Assembly: GCA_963678565.1 (NCBI GenBank) | Contig: OY782875.1 | Coordinates: 3,100,001 to 3,164,000 of the forward strand | DNA from: SKHV01 sp963678565 | GTDB lineage: Bacteria > Bacteroidota > Bacteroidia > Bacteroidales > Prolixibacteraceae | Direction: 5' to 3' | DNA: 64,000 nt | Part shown: in pieces, positions 28,136 to 37,351 of the stretch | Position numbering within the stretch: the first letter of the stretch is position 1 | Layout: the number at the start of each line of letters is the position of its first letter | Program-made: the position numbers and the translations under genes | The notes under the pieces: generated by a model | Database searches by the model: none | What the model saw: the letters and a program-made list of their open reading frames with translations, nothing else | What the model was told of the DNA's origin: nothing

Positions 28136-29173
28136 ATGCCAGAAAGAAGTAAAAGTAATATTATCCTTGGAATAGAATCATCGTGCGATGATACCTCGGC
28201 TGCAATAATTTCAGATAGAGTCATAAAATCGAACATTATTGCAAGTCAAAAAGTTCATGAAGCATACGGAGGAGTTGTGCCCGAATTGGCCTCAAGAGCA
28301 CATCAACAAAATATTGTGCCGGTAGTTGATCAGGCTATAAAACAAGCAGGGATTAACAAAGAGGATATTACCGCTGTTGCTTTCACTCGTGGCCCTGGCT
28401 TATTGGGCTCACTTTTGGTTGGAACTTCTTTCGCCAAAGCTTTCACAATGGCGCTTGACATTCCAATGATTGAGGTAAATCACTTGCAAGGACATGTGCT
28501 AGCACATTATGTAAAAGAAGATGAAAACGACAATAATGAACCCCAATTTCCTCACCTTTGTTTGTTGGTTTCGGGTGGAAATTCGCAAATTATTTTAGTG
28601 CGCGATTACTTAGAAATGGAGGTTATTGGTCAAACCATTGATGATGCAGCAGGCGAAGCATTTGACAAGTGCGCTAAAGTAATAGGCTTGCCTTATCCCG
28701 GTGGACCACATGTTGATCGTTTGGCAAAAATTGGAAATGCCGATGCTATCGAATTTAATAAACCCCGAATTCAAGGTTTAGATTACAGCTTCAGCGGATT
28801 AAAAACCAGCTTTCTTTATCATTTGCGTGATGAACTAAAAAACAACGAAAATTACATTGAAGAACGTCAGGCCGATTTATGTGCTTCCTTACAAAAAACA
28901 ATTATCGACATTTTGCTTTCAAAATTGATTCGTGCTGCAAAGGAAACTGGGATTAAAGAAATTACGGTAGCTGGTGGAGTTTCTGCAAATTCAGGATTAA
29001 GGGAAGCATTGCAATCAAAAGCCAAACAACACCGATGGAATTTATTTATTCCACCATTTAAATACACTACCGACAATGCTGCCATGATTGCCATTACCGG
29101 ACATTATAAATATTTTAAGCAAGAATTTGCAGATCACAGCATGACGCCTTTTGCACGCATGATTATAAAATAA
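28136..29173 (+). CDS. tsaD: tRNA N6-adenosine threonylcarbamoyltransferase
   Basis: TsaD, with TsaB and TsaE, makes the t6A modification at position 37 of ANN-decoding tRNAs. The protein shows ILGIESSCDDTSAA at the N-terminus, the metal-binding pair in VNHLQGHVLAH (His116 and His120), the GGNSQI segment and AGGVSANSGLR near the C-terminus. I chose the ATG at 28136 rather than a TTG 21 bases upstream because MPERSKSNIILGIESS gives the usual length (345 residues). It ends in a strong hairpin shared with the convergent flavoprotein gene. Confidence 0.97.
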   Translation: MPERSKSNIILGIESSCDDTSAAIISDRVIKSNIIASQKVHEAYGGVVPELASRAHQQNIVPVVDQAIKQAGINKEDITAVAFTRGPGLLGSLLVGTSFAKAFTMALDIPMIEVNHLQGHVLAHYVKEDENDNNEPQFPHLCLLVSGGNSQIILVRDYLEMEVIGQTIDDAAGEAFDKCAKVIGLPYPGGPHVDRLAKIGNADAIEFNKPRIQGLDYSFSGLKTSFLYHLRDELKNNENYIEERQADLCASLQKTIIDILLSKLIRAAKETGIKEITVAGGVSANSGLREALQSKAKQHRWNLFIPPFKYTTDNAAMIAITGHYKYFKQEFADHSMTPFARMIIK

Positions 29174-29200
29174 AAGAGACATCGTAACGATGTCTCTTTT
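29172..29200. terminator. Bidirectional terminator between tsaD and the SQR-like gene
   Basis: A perfect 13-bp stem (AAAAGAGACATCG at 29172-29184 with its complement at 29188-29200) has a 3-base loop, with A and T runs on both sides. It can serve both convergent genes. Confidence 0.85.
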
Positions 29201-29221
29201 CGAATTCGCAATTTCTACCCT

Positions 29222-30370
29222 TTAACAACAATATCGTGTAATTTTATATTGCAATCCCCAGGCTTTTTTCATCCAATGTCCAACAATTGGCATCGGAATT
29301 ACCATATCTTTTTTATCATTTCGGTAAACCAAAGCTGCACCATCACCTGTATCCATTACACACATAATATTTACATGCGATCGGTAATCTTTTCGTTTTG
29401 AGCCACCTATGATTTGCTGATGAATATTGTAAGCTGCAATTTTTCCTTTCACCACTGCCAAATGACCTTGCTTGGCTCTCCATTCAGGGCCTTCAATAGC
29501 TGAAATATCACCAATGGCATAAATATTATTCTTGCCCACCACCTTGGTTGTTCCATCAATTCGAACAAAACCGGCATCGTTGGTTGGCAAGTTAGAATCG
29601 ATGATATATTTAGGGCCTGTCGAAGCTGAAATGAACATGATTAAGTCACTATGGAGTTTAGAATCATCTTCAAACACGATCTGATCTGGTTCAAACTTTT
29701 TTATCTTCTTTCCAACACGTTTTTCAACCTTGTATTTATCAAGCATTTTTAATAACAAGGCATATCCTTTGGTTCCCATTCGTTTTCCGGGCTCAGGCAT
29801 CGGTGCAAAAAAGGTGAAATTCACTTTATCTCGAACACCTCGCTTTTTTGCTTCATGAATCATATTGAAAAGAATTTCAAAAGCAGGACCACCACGAACA
29901 GCACTTTTATCTTTAGGATTTCCACCAAACCCAATGGCAATATTTCCACCATTCTTTGCTATAGCATCAAATTTTTCTCTAATCAATTCAGCTTGTTCTG
30001 GCTGTCCACAAATCGACAAGGTGTTTTCAACACCAGAATGTTTTACTTTCCAAGCTCCTGAAGCAATAACAAGAAAGTCGTATTTTAATTGTTGGCTTTT
30101 TAAGACAGCTGTATTCTGATCTTCTTGCAAACCAATAAATTCATCAATTACCAATTTAAAACCATGAAATTTGGCCAGTTTATGCAAGTCCATCGAAGCA
30201 TCTTTCGAAGTTGTTCTGCTCGTAGGAATCCAAATCGAAACAGGATATATAAACATATAGTCACGATCAGAAACCAACGTTACTTCATGCTTCTTTTTAC
30301 GCAAACGAATTGCAGCTTCTAAGCCTGCAAATCCTCCACCAACTACAACAATATGTTTTTTATTATTCAT
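29222..30370 (-). CDS. FAD-dependent oxidoreductase, sulfide:quinone reductase / NDH-2-like
   Basis: This 382-residue flavoprotein starts with the dinucleotide motif IVVVGGGFAGLEAAIRLRKK. It has the second FAD-binding segment NNIYAIGDISA near residue 290, typical of the SQR/NDH-2 superfamily that passes electrons to quinone. Cysteines in ICGQPEQA, NIMCVMDTG and the C-terminal YCC could form the redox-active pair of an SQR, but I cannot align them with certainty. I chose the ATG at 30368-30370; the frame is open 99 bases further but has no homology-like sequence there. It stands alone, convergent with tsaD. Sulfide oxidation would fit the sulfur operon at 14-18 kb, though the two are not linked. 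Confidence 0.75.
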   Translation of the reverse strand: MNNKKHIVVVGGGFAGLEAAIRLRKKKHEVTLVSDRDYMFIYPVSIWIPTSRTTSKDASMDLHKLAKFHGFKLVIDEFIGLQEDQNTAVLKSQQLKYDFLVIASGAWKVKHSGVENTLSICGQPEQAELIREKFDAIAKNGGNIAIGFGGNPKDKSAVRGGPAFEILFNMIHEAKKRGVRDKVNFTFFAPMPEPGKRMGTKGYALLLKMLDKYKVEKRVGKKIKKFEPDQIVFEDDSKLHSDLIMFISASTGPKYIIDSNLPTNDAGFVRIDGTTKVVGKNNIYAIGDISAIEGPEWRAKQGHLAVVKGKIAAYNIHQQIIGGSKRKDYRSHVNIMCVMDTGDGAALVYRNDKKDMVIPMPIVGHWMKKAWGLQYKITRYCC

Positions 30371-30618
30371 AATGTACTTTTTATGAATACAAAGATTGCT
30401 GAATTTCAAATAGAGTTCTGTGATATTCTTCACACACATTTCTTCAGACAAAAAAAAGAGGAGAAACAAGCTTCTGTAGCTTTGATTTTTGATCGCAAGA
30501 GAGCAAATAACAGAAGCATTCGTAGTATTCTAGGATCAAAAATATAGAATTGGAACACTTCAAAACAAAATTTGCATTTTGGTTGTTTGATAAGAAAACA
30601 CATTTAAATAATCTAATT

Positions 30619-31632
30619 ATGGCTAATCTGAAAACAAAGTACATGGGACTGGAATTGGACAACCCAATTATTATGGGAGCCAACAACCTAGTTACCGATA
30701 TTGAAAAAATAAAAAAAGCAGAAGAATCAGGCGTAGCTGCAGTTGTATTCAAATCTCTTTTTGAAGAACAAATCCAATTGGAAAGTCTTCAACTAGATGA
30801 AGATTTACACGAATACGATTATCGAAATGCAGAAATGGAAAAACTGTTTCCTGAAATTGAGCATGCCGGCCCCGAGGAACACCTTTCGCAAGTCCGTAAA
30901 CTGAAACAAGCGCTTTCTATTCCGGTAATTGCAAGTGTAAATGCAATTTACAATCCAACCTGGGTGGAATATGCTCAGCAACTTGAAGCAACCGGCGTTG
31001 ATGCTATTGAAATGAACTTTTACAGAGTTCCGATTAGTGCCGAAGCTGATGCAAAAATGATCGAAGATCATCAGATAAATATACTAAAGGAGGTAAAAAA
31101 AGCTGTAAAAATTCCGGTAGGAGTTAAACTCAGTCCATTCTACTCTAACCCTCTAAATTTTATTTCGAAATTAGATAAAGCTGGTGCTGACTCGATTGTG
31201 CTTTTCAATCGATTCTTCCAACCCGACATCAATCTTGAAACTGAAGAGTTTCATTTTCCATGGGAATTAACCAAGCAAGGTGACTATCAATTAACCTTAC
31301 GTTACATGGGGTTATTGTTCGGCAATACCAAAGCATCGTTGATTGCCAATCGTGGCATAAAAACAGGCGACGATGTGATTAAAATGATTTTGGCAGGAGC
31401 CGATGCTGTTCAATTAGTAAGTGCCTTTTATGAAAATGGACTAGAATATAGCATTGACTTGCTAAAAACGGTTTCAGACTGGATGGATAAAAAAGGATAT
31501 AGCTCAATTGACGAATTCAAAGGAAAATTATCGAAAGGAAAATTAAACGATGAATTTGCTTATAAAAGAGCTCAATACATCGATATTTTAAAAAATTCAT
31601 CAGATATTTTAAAGAAATACCCTATGCGGTAA
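30619..31632 (+). CDS. Dihydroorotate dehydrogenase-like FMN protein (class 1 fold)
   Basis: The 337-residue protein is a TIM-barrel flavoprotein of the dihydroorotate dehydrogenase superfamily. Visible features are KYMGLELDNPIIMGANN at the N-terminus, the FKSLFEEQ loop, PVIASVNAIYNPTWVEYAQ, IPVGVKLSPF and the FMN-phosphate segment LIANRGIKTGDDVIKMILAGADAVQLVSAF. It reads like the 'dihydroorotate dehydrogenase-like' group common in anaerobes, which often has a role other than pyrimidine synthesis. The start was set at the ATG at 30619 because the sequence upstream is not family-like. It ends with a strong terminator. Confidence 0.82.
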   Translation: MANLKTKYMGLELDNPIIMGANNLVTDIEKIKKAEESGVAAVVFKSLFEEQIQLESLQLDEDLHEYDYRNAEMEKLFPEIEHAGPEEHLSQVRKLKQALSIPVIASVNAIYNPTWVEYAQQLEATGVDAIEMNFYRVPISAEADAKMIEDHQINILKEVKKAVKIPVGVKLSPFYSNPLNFISKLDKAGADSIVLFNRFFQPDINLETEEFHFPWELTKQGDYQLTLRYMGLLFGNTKASLIANRGIKTGDDVIKMILAGADAVQLVSAFYENGLEYSIDLLKTVSDWMDKKGYSSIDEFKGKLSKGKLNDEFAYKRAQYIDILKNSSDILKKYPMR

Positions 31633-31651
31633 TTGTTGGCTAAACAATTTT

Positions 31652-31680
31652 AAAAGCTGGATGAAAATCCGGCTTTTTTT
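31652..31680 (+). terminator. Rho-independent terminator after the DHOD-like gene
   Basis: An 11-bp stem (AAAAGCTGGAT at 31652-31662 with ATCCGGCTTTT at 31667-31677, one G-T pair) closes a GAAA tetraloop and runs into seven T. It overlaps the 3' end of the convergent aminotransferase gene by two bases. Confidence 0.9.
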
Positions 31681-32503
31681 ATTTCTTACTTTCCAAATAT
31701 TCTACAATTAGTTCATTATAAGCCTTCATCAATTTATTTAAAAGAGGATTTTGAACCTCCAATGGAATAGAATTAATATATCGAACAGGTAGTAACTTTG
31801 GTGAAGTTCCGGTTAAAAATGCAGCGTCATACTTATTCAATTCGGCAACAGCAACTTGATGAAACTCCACCTTGATTTTCAACATATTAGCCAGCTGCAA
31901 CACTTTCAGTAAGGTAATTCCCTGTAGCACCGTTTCTAGAGGTGCGGTAATTAATTTATCGCCTTTTATGAAGAAAAAGTTTGCACGACTTGCTTCAGTT
32001 ATTTTCCCATGATGATCGACCAACAAAACTTCAAATAAGTCATTTGCGCTTATGAATTCGTTGGTTCTCTCGCGCAAACTTTGCAACACCACTTTTGCAT
32101 TGGGGTGCGAACGAACTGCATGCATTAACCCCACCTTTAAGCCCTGCTTATACATCAGTTCTGAAGGATAACGGTGAGGAATAAAATACGTTCGTACAAC
32201 AAGTTCTTCATCATGTAGAAGCAGACGTAGCATTACATTTCCTACATCAATATTGTTTTCTTGCGACAAAGTTCTTAGCTCAGCCTCTAAACCACTTTGT
32301 TGCCAATCGAAATGGAGCCCCATTTCCATGCACGAATTTTTGAGCCGCTCAAAATGGTCTTCCAAGAATAAGGGCACGCCATCGATTAAACGAATAACCT
32401 CATAAACAATTTTAGATGCCTCTACCACATAAAATTTTTCGACCTCAGCTAAGCGATGATTATGGAAGTAATACTTTCCTTGTATTTCGATTTTTGTAGC
32501 CAT
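31679..32503 (-). CDS. Aminotransferase class IV (branched-chain aminotransferase / aminodeoxychorismate lyase fold)
   Basis: This 274-residue PLP enzyme shows the fold-type IV pattern: VYEVIRLIDGVPLFLEDHFERL (about 33-54), the probable PLP lysine in NAKVVLQSLRERTNE, and EASRANFFFIKGDKLITAP followed by LQGITLLKVL (about 180-205). The family includes branched-chain aminotransferases, D-amino-acid transaminases and PabC; I cannot decide between them from sequence alone. It starts 3 bases after the topB stop, so it is the second gene of the topB operon. Confidence 0.8.
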   Translation of the reverse strand: MATKIEIQGKYYFHNHRLAEVEKFYVVEASKIVYEVIRLIDGVPLFLEDHFERLKNSCMEMGLHFDWQQSGLEAELRTLSQENNIDVGNVMLRLLLHDEELVVRTYFIPHRYPSELMYKQGLKVGLMHAVRSHPNAKVVLQSLRERTNEFISANDLFEVLLVDHHGKITEASRANFFFIKGDKLITAPLETVLQGITLLKVLQLANMLKIKVEFHQVAVAELNKYDAAFLTGTSPKLLPVRYINSIPLEVQNPLLNKLMKAYNELIVEYLESKK

Positions 32504-32506
32504 GCC

Positions 32507-34600
32507 TTACGATTGCTTCGGAACAAACTCTAACTCAAATTGCTCGTTAAATTGAATGATTCCTTCAAGCGCTTGTCCGTTTCGATCTTTAAAGCCTTTT
32601 AAATGATTTGTCTTCTTCCTTTCAATTAAGGTATCAAACTGTTTTTGTGTCAGTTTTTTATCCATAAAAACAAATGGTACTACAAACTTACATCCTTCTT
32701 TAAATTGTTTGCATCCCCAAGCCGATTTTCCCTTTACCAACGCTCCTTTTCCACATTTTGGGCAAAGCAATTCTTTTGGTTCTGAAGACTTTTTCGATGG
32801 TGCTTTCTTCTTCTTATCGGGTGCTTCAACAATCGTAATTTGTTTTTTAGGAGAGCGCTTCACTTGCATCACTACTTCGGCAACCATTTGCTTCATCTCC
32901 TCCATAAATGCAGCAATATCGTATTTTCCTAATTCAATATCACGCATTTTTTTCTCCCACATTCCGGTCAGTTCTGCCGATTTCAATAAATCGTTTTCAA
33001 TCGAATTGATTAACTCAATTCCAGTTTGAGTTGCAACAATTCTTTTTTTCTCTCGGACGATGTATTTTCTTCGGAATAAGGTTTCGAGAATGTTTGCTCT
33101 TGTTGACGGTCGACCAATTCCATTTTCCTTCATCAAATCGCGTAATTCATCATCCTCCACTAATTTCCCGGCAGTTTCCATGGCGCGCAACAAGGTTGCT
33201 TCAGAGTAATATTTTGGAGGCTGCGTTTTCTTCTCAGCTAAATCGGGCAGATGTGGTCCCGATTCGCCTTTTACAAATTCGGGAAGTACATTGTCATCGT
33301 CATTCAAGCTTTTTTCTGAACTAAAAACAACGCGCCATCCAGGTTCCAAAATTTGCTTTCCGGTGGCTTTGAATTGAATTTTATTCACTTCGCCCTCCAC
33401 CGAGGTGTTAGCTACTTTACAATCGGGATAAAAAACGGCAATAAATCGTCGTGTTACCAAATCGTATACCCGTTTTTCTTCCGGACTTAAATTCAATTGG
33501 AATTGCCCGGTTGGGATGATGGCATGGTGATCGGTAATTTTACTATCATCGAAAACCTTTTTCGTTTTCTTTATTTTTGCTTTTAAAAGTGGTTCGACCA
33601 AATTCTGATAAGGCTTTAATCCCTTTAATATTTGCGGTACTTTTTTGTAAATATCGTTGGATAAAAAAGTGGTATCAACACGTGGATAAGTGGTCAGCTT
33701 TTTCTCATATAGTGCCTGAATCAACTTTAAGGTTTGATCGGCCGAATAGCTGAATTTGCGGTTGCACTCAACCTGTAATGCTGTTAAATCGAATAATTTA
33801 GGTGGAAGTTCCTTCCCGTTCTTAGTCGTGATATCGGTGATTGAAAACGGAAAGTCTTTAATTAATTCCAACTGAGCTTCTGCAGTTTCTTTATCATCGA
33901 ACCGACCTGATTTCACAGTGAAAGTCACATCGCGATAAAGGGTTTTTAATTCCCAATAAGGCTGAGGTACAAAGTTATCGATTTCGTGCTGCCGTTGCAC
34001 CACCAAAGCCAAAGTTGGCGTTTGAACCCGTCCAACCGACAAAACCCCTTTACCGTTCCCATATTTCAAGGAATACAAGCGGGTTGCATTCATACCCAAC
34101 AACCAATCGCCAATTGCCCGTGCACTTCCTGCTGCATACAGTTTATCGTAATTACTTCCTTCTTTTAAATTTTCAAATCCCTCTCGTATCGCTTCTTCAG
34201 TCAAAGATGAAATCCACAAACGTTTTAAAGTTTTGTTGTATTCAGCCTTATGTAAAACCCAGCGTTGAATCACCTCTCCTTCTTGACCAGCATCACCACA
34301 ATTAATTACCTCGTCGGCTTCGTCAACCAATTGCTTAATTATTTCGAATTGCTTTTGAGTTCCCTCGTCGTCAATCAATTTAATTCCAAATTTCTGAGGA
34401 ATCATAGGAAGTGTATTAATATTCCACCACTTCCATTTTTCGAAATAATCGTGCGGTTCTTTTAGGGTACATAAATGTCCAAAAGTCCAGGTAACCTGAT
34501 AACCATTTCCCTCGAAATAACCATTTCGTCGGCTTTTCGCTCCAACAATTTGTGCAATTTCACGGGCAACACTTGGCTTTTCGGCAATACAAACTTTCAT
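32507..34600 (-). CDS. topB: DNA topoisomerase III
   Basis: This type IA topoisomerase cuts one DNA strand and decatenates replication or recombination intermediates. The 697-residue protein has a TOPRIM domain (AEKPSVAREIA at 6-16, CGDAGQEGE with Asp103 and Glu107), the active-site tyrosine in KLTTYPRVDTTFLS (Tyr305), the NGIGRPSTRA segment, and a C-terminal zinc-ribbon (LLCPKCGKGALV with WGCKQF, about 625-650). The start at 34598-34600 gives MKVCIAEKPS, the normal N-terminus. Residues 600-625 are a basic linker. A -7 box lies 25 bases upstream. Confidence 0.96.
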   Translation of the reverse strand: MKVCIAEKPSVAREIAQIVGAKSRRNGYFEGNGYQVTWTFGHLCTLKEPHDYFEKWKWWNINTLPMIPQKFGIKLIDDEGTQKQFEIIKQLVDEADEVINCGDAGQEGEVIQRWVLHKAEYNKTLKRLWISSLTEEAIREGFENLKEGSNYDKLYAAGSARAIGDWLLGMNATRLYSLKYGNGKGVLSVGRVQTPTLALVVQRQHEIDNFVPQPYWELKTLYRDVTFTVKSGRFDDKETAEAQLELIKDFPFSITDITTKNGKELPPKLFDLTALQVECNRKFSYSADQTLKLIQALYEKKLTTYPRVDTTFLSNDIYKKVPQILKGLKPYQNLVEPLLKAKIKKTKKVFDDSKITDHHAIIPTGQFQLNLSPEEKRVYDLVTRRFIAVFYPDCKVANTSVEGEVNKIQFKATGKQILEPGWRVVFSSEKSLNDDDNVLPEFVKGESGPHLPDLAEKKTQPPKYYSEATLLRAMETAGKLVEDDELRDLMKENGIGRPSTRANILETLFRRKYIVREKKRIVATQTGIELINSIENDLLKSAELTGMWEKKMRDIELGKYDIAAFMEEMKQMVAEVVMQVKRSPKKQITIVEAPDKKKKAPSKKSSEPKELLCPKCGKGALVKGKSAWGCKQFKEGCKFVVPFVFMDKKLTQKQFDTLIERKKTNHLKGFKDRNGQALEGIIQFNEQFELEFVPKQS

Positions 34601-34624
34601 GAAAATAAAAATTAACTCAAAAAC

Positions 34625-34632
34625 CAAATGTA
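34625..34632 (-). promoter_or_regulatory. -7 box of the topB operon (TACATTTG on the minus strand)
   Basis: CAAATGTA on the plus strand is an exact TAnnTTTG match in the minus direction, 24 bases upstream of the topB ATG. Confidence 0.55.
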
Positions 34633-34857
34633 GTATAATCAAACAAGGGCGAAAAACGTAAATTTCAGAAGTTATGAACAGCAGAAAAAAAATAAAACTT
34701 TCTGAGACCGTGAAGCTGAGCACTTATTAGAAGATCACCCGTCCGAAGTTAGTTTTTTATAAAGTTGAAGTTTAAATTTGCTATTCAGTTTTGAGCTTTG
34801 ATTGCTTTAAGAAAAGCCAAGGTAATATTGAAAATAAGAAGATTGAAAGTTTAGAGC

Positions 34858-34889
34858 AAAAAAAATCCCGAACAAATATTCGGGGTTTT
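34858..34889 (-). terminator. Terminator of rplS
   Basis: In the minus direction a GC-rich stem CCCCGAA/TTCGGGA is followed by eight T (A-run at 34858-34865 on the plus strand). It lies about 20 bases beyond the rplS stop. Confidence 0.85.
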
Positions 34890-34907
34890 CTTTATTAGAA
34901 ATGTATC

Positions 34908-35264
34908 TTACATTCTTCTTTTCTCTTTAATACGAGCTTTCTTACCGGTTAATTCGCGGAAGTAGTAAATACGTGAACGACGTACTTTACCAACTTTGTT
35001 TAAATCGATTTGCTCGATAAATGGAGAGCTAACTGGGAAAATTCTCTCAACACCAACGTTACCCGACATTTTGCGAACGGTAAATGTTTTAGTTGCACCT
35101 TCTCCTTTTACTTGTATAACTACACCACGGAAGTTCTGTACACGTTCTTTGTTTCCTTCAACAATACGGTAGTGAATAGTAACTGTATCCCCCGTAGTAA
35201 CTTCAGGATGTTGTTTTGCATTTTCTACTGCAAAAGCCGCTTCAACTGTTTTAATAGCGTCCAT
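34908..35264 (-). CDS. rplS: 50S ribosomal protein L19
   Basis: L19 sits at the 30S-50S interface. The 118-residue protein contains the family segments TGDTVTIHYRIVEGNKERVQNFRGVVI, FTVRKMSGNVGVERIFPVSSP and VRRSRIYYFRELTGKKARIKEKR. I chose the ATG at 35262-35264 (MDAIKTVEAAF); the frame is open 69 bases upstream, but that part is leader sequence. The gene stands alone with its own promoter and terminator, leaving an untranslated leader of about 80 bases. Confidence 0.97.
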   Translation of the reverse strand: MDAIKTVEAAFAVENAKQHPEVTTGDTVTIHYRIVEGNKERVQNFRGVVIQVKGEGATKTFTVRKMSGNVGVERIFPVSSPFIEQIDLNKVGKVRRSRIYYFRELTGKKARIKEKRRM

Positions 35265-35350
35265 TTCAATCTTCTTTATAATGGTTAATAACGCAATATT
35301 ACCTGATATCTGTGTTGGTAAGAGATTACGCATACCTTCTTAAGGCGCCG

Positions 35351-35358
35351 CAAAAATA
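35351..35358 (-). promoter_or_regulatory. -7 box of rplS (TATTTTTG on the minus strand)
   Basis: CAAAAATA on the plus strand is an exact TAnnTTTG match for minus-strand transcription, about 87 bases before the chosen rplS start. The leader it implies contains short complementary segments (TTACC and GGTAA) but no structure I can name. Confidence 0.55.
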
Positions 35359-35406
35359 TAAATAATTTCTCTTTTCAAAAAGAATTAGAGTACTAATTTA
35401 CAAAAA

Positions 35407-37089
35407 TTAATGCGATGCACCACCAATTACCTTTAAATGCTTACCAGTTTGATTTACAACACTTTTATACCAAGCATCGGAATAGCCCGGTTGATCGGGG
35501 AATGCCGGCATGCCGGTTTCGGTTCGTAAGAATTCACCCTTATCTTCTTTTTTGACGTTTCCATCGATGTATTTAATCAATAAATACTCGCTCAGTTCGT
35601 TCCATCGATCTACCGTTTTGGTCACAACATTGGCTGAGAATTCATTTAAAAATTCGATGGCTATTTCCTCATTGCCATCTTTATATAATTTTGAAATTGC
35701 AGCATCAACGGCAGCCACTTTTTTAACGTACTCGGTTTCTAATTCATTTTGAACTTTTAGAACATCCTCAATCATACTATTGTATCGTAGGTACGCAAAG
35801 TTGGCCACCTTGTTAAAAGTCCAAAAAGCAGCAGTTGAAGAATAAGTCAATAAATCGCCATTCCCGACTTTGATCTCCTCGGGTATTTCATTAATACCAC
35901 AATAAATCGGCATGTAACAAGTACTATAAGTATCGTCAACACCAAACCACAAAATTCCTCCAATTGCATCGGGTAATGTTGATCGAGATTGCGTTACAAA
36001 TGAAAAACCAGTTTGCTGCGTTGAAATGGCTCGTTCGTTACAATATTCAACCGAATCCACCTCCCAAGTTAATGGACGCCAACGGTAAGGCAATTCATAA
36101 GGTCCGGCACCAATATCTTTTGTCATATCTAATGAAGTTCCTTCATAATGGTCGCGCATCATGCCCATCACTTGTTGTACCGATACTTTTTGATCAGGTT
36201 TTACCCACAAAGGCAACCTGTTTGACGCAAAATTATTTTCGTCATCATGTTCTATTACTCCTGCGGCATAGCTTTCGTATCCATCTAAACCAGAGGTAAC
36301 TTTTCTGAATCCAGACCAAACTCTTGCTTCGCAAAAACGTGCAGCACCAAAATCAACAGGAGCATAAACATCAGAAAAACTAAAGTCTTTGTTTTTACCA
36401 CTGAACCAGCCTTTTTCGTGCGCAAATGAAATTACATCTTTTGAATAAAGACAGTTCTCTGAATCATTTAAAGGAAACTGTGTAATTCTCGCTTGATTGG
36501 CATGACCAGAAATATATCCATCGGGAATACGCATTGCAACCCAAACGGCACCAGTTTCGCGCTCTCCTTTACCAATCATTTCCATGATCCAAACTTCATT
36601 TTTATCAGAGATTGAAAATGATTCGCCAGAACTGGCATAACCATATTCCTCAACCAACGAAGCCATCACCTGAATGGCTTCACGAGCAGTTTTTGCGCGC
36701 TGAAGGGTAACATAGATCAAACTACCGTAGTCCATAATAGCACCTTCCTGAGTAGCTAACTCCTTACGACCACCAAAAGTTGTTTCAGCAATAGCTAATT
36801 GGAATTCATTGATATTTCCAACTACACTATAAGTCTCCTCAACTTGTTCTATCTGTCCTAAATATTTACCGGTATCCCATTCATAAATATCAAGCATTGC
36901 ACCTTCGGGATGCTTACCTGTAGGTGTATAGTACAATTCTCCATAAAGTGAATGTGAATCGGCTGCATATGTAATCATCGTTGATCCATCTGCTGAAGCA
37001 CCTTTAGTGATTAAAAAATTGGTGCAAGCGTTCGTCTTTAAAGTGAAGATTATAAAAACACCAATAATTATCATTGTTATTTTCTTCAT
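35407..37089 (-). CDS. C69-family dipeptidase (Ntn hydrolase, exported)
   Basis: The 560-residue protein has a signal peptide (1-21) directly followed by Cys22 in NACTNFLITKGAS. In the C69 family this cysteine becomes the N-terminal nucleophile after cleavage. Typical segments follow: DGSTMITYAADSH, NEFQLAIAETTFGG, the ASSGESFSISDKNEVWIMEMIGKG stretch and YAAGVIEHDDEN. Such enzymes cleave dipeptides with broad specificity in the periplasm or outside the cell. The gene is monocistronic, with a -7 box 30 bases upstream. Confidence 0.92.
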   Translation of the reverse strand: MKKITMIIIGVFIIFTLKTNACTNFLITKGASADGSTMITYAADSHSLYGELYYTPTGKHPEGAMLDIYEWDTGKYLGQIEQVEETYSVVGNINEFQLAIAETTFGGRKELATQEGAIMDYGSLIYVTLQRAKTAREAIQVMASLVEEYGYASSGESFSISDKNEVWIMEMIGKGERETGAVWVAMRIPDGYISGHANQARITQFPLNDSENCLYSKDVISFAHEKGWFSGKNKDFSFSDVYAPVDFGAARFCEARVWSGFRKVTSGLDGYESYAAGVIEHDDENNFASNRLPLWVKPDQKVSVQQVMGMMRDHYEGTSLDMTKDIGAGPYELPYRWRPLTWEVDSVEYCNERAISTQQTGFSFVTQSRSTLPDAIGGILWFGVDDTYSTCYMPIYCGINEIPEEIKVGNGDLLTYSSTAAFWTFNKVANFAYLRYNSMIEDVLKVQNELETEYVKKVAAVDAAISKLYKDGNEEIAIEFLNEFSANVVTKTVDRWNELSEYLLIKYIDGNVKKEDKGEFLRTETGMPAFPDQPGYSDAWYKSVVNQTGKHLKVIGGASH

Positions 37090-37118
37090 AAAACCATTTT
37101 TTGTCTATTAAATTTAAA

Positions 37119-37126
37119 CAAAAATA
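37119..37126 (-). promoter_or_regulatory. -7 box of the C69 dipeptidase gene (TATTTTTG on the minus strand)
   Basis: CAAAAATA on the plus strand is an exact TAnnTTTG match, 29 bases upstream of the dipeptidase ATG. Confidence 0.5.
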
Positions 37127-37267
37127 TAAAAACCAAGCAATTGCAATTATGACAAATGCTACAATTGAAGATTATTGACAAAATCTTCTCATACAAATGC
37201 ATAGCATGCTAAAAGAAGTAGACTTTTTTTCACAAAGTCATCATCAAATTAAGTAGAAAAGGCAAAC

Positions 37268-37275
37268 TAATTTTG
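37268..37275 (+). promoter_or_regulatory. -7 box of the yitT-patatin operon (TAATTTTG)
   Basis: An exact TAnnTTTG match lies 76 bases before the ATG of the YitT-family gene. Confidence 0.5.
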
Positions 37276-37351
37276 TAAATTTAGAATGGAATAATAAAAG
37301 CTGGAAAAACAATCTTTCCACTTCAAAAGCCACTCTTAAATCATTGATCTT

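Larger units (their letters stand above)
34601..34907. other. Intergenic region between topB and rplS
   Basis: These 307 bases hold the topB -7 box at the left and the rplS terminator at the right. No ORF or RNA gene was recognised between them. Confidence 0.6.

Noticed and set aside
28048..28236. Minus-strand ORF antisense to tsaD ending MGGQKY
   Set aside because: It lies almost wholly inside tsaD and the promoter region and looks like an antisense shadow. Its ATGGGAGGG is better read as ribosome-binding-like sequence of the tamB-like gene.
35265..35350. A structured autoregulatory leader of rplS
   Set aside because: Only short complementary pieces (TTACC/GGTAA) are visible; no known leader family can be matched without a covariance search.
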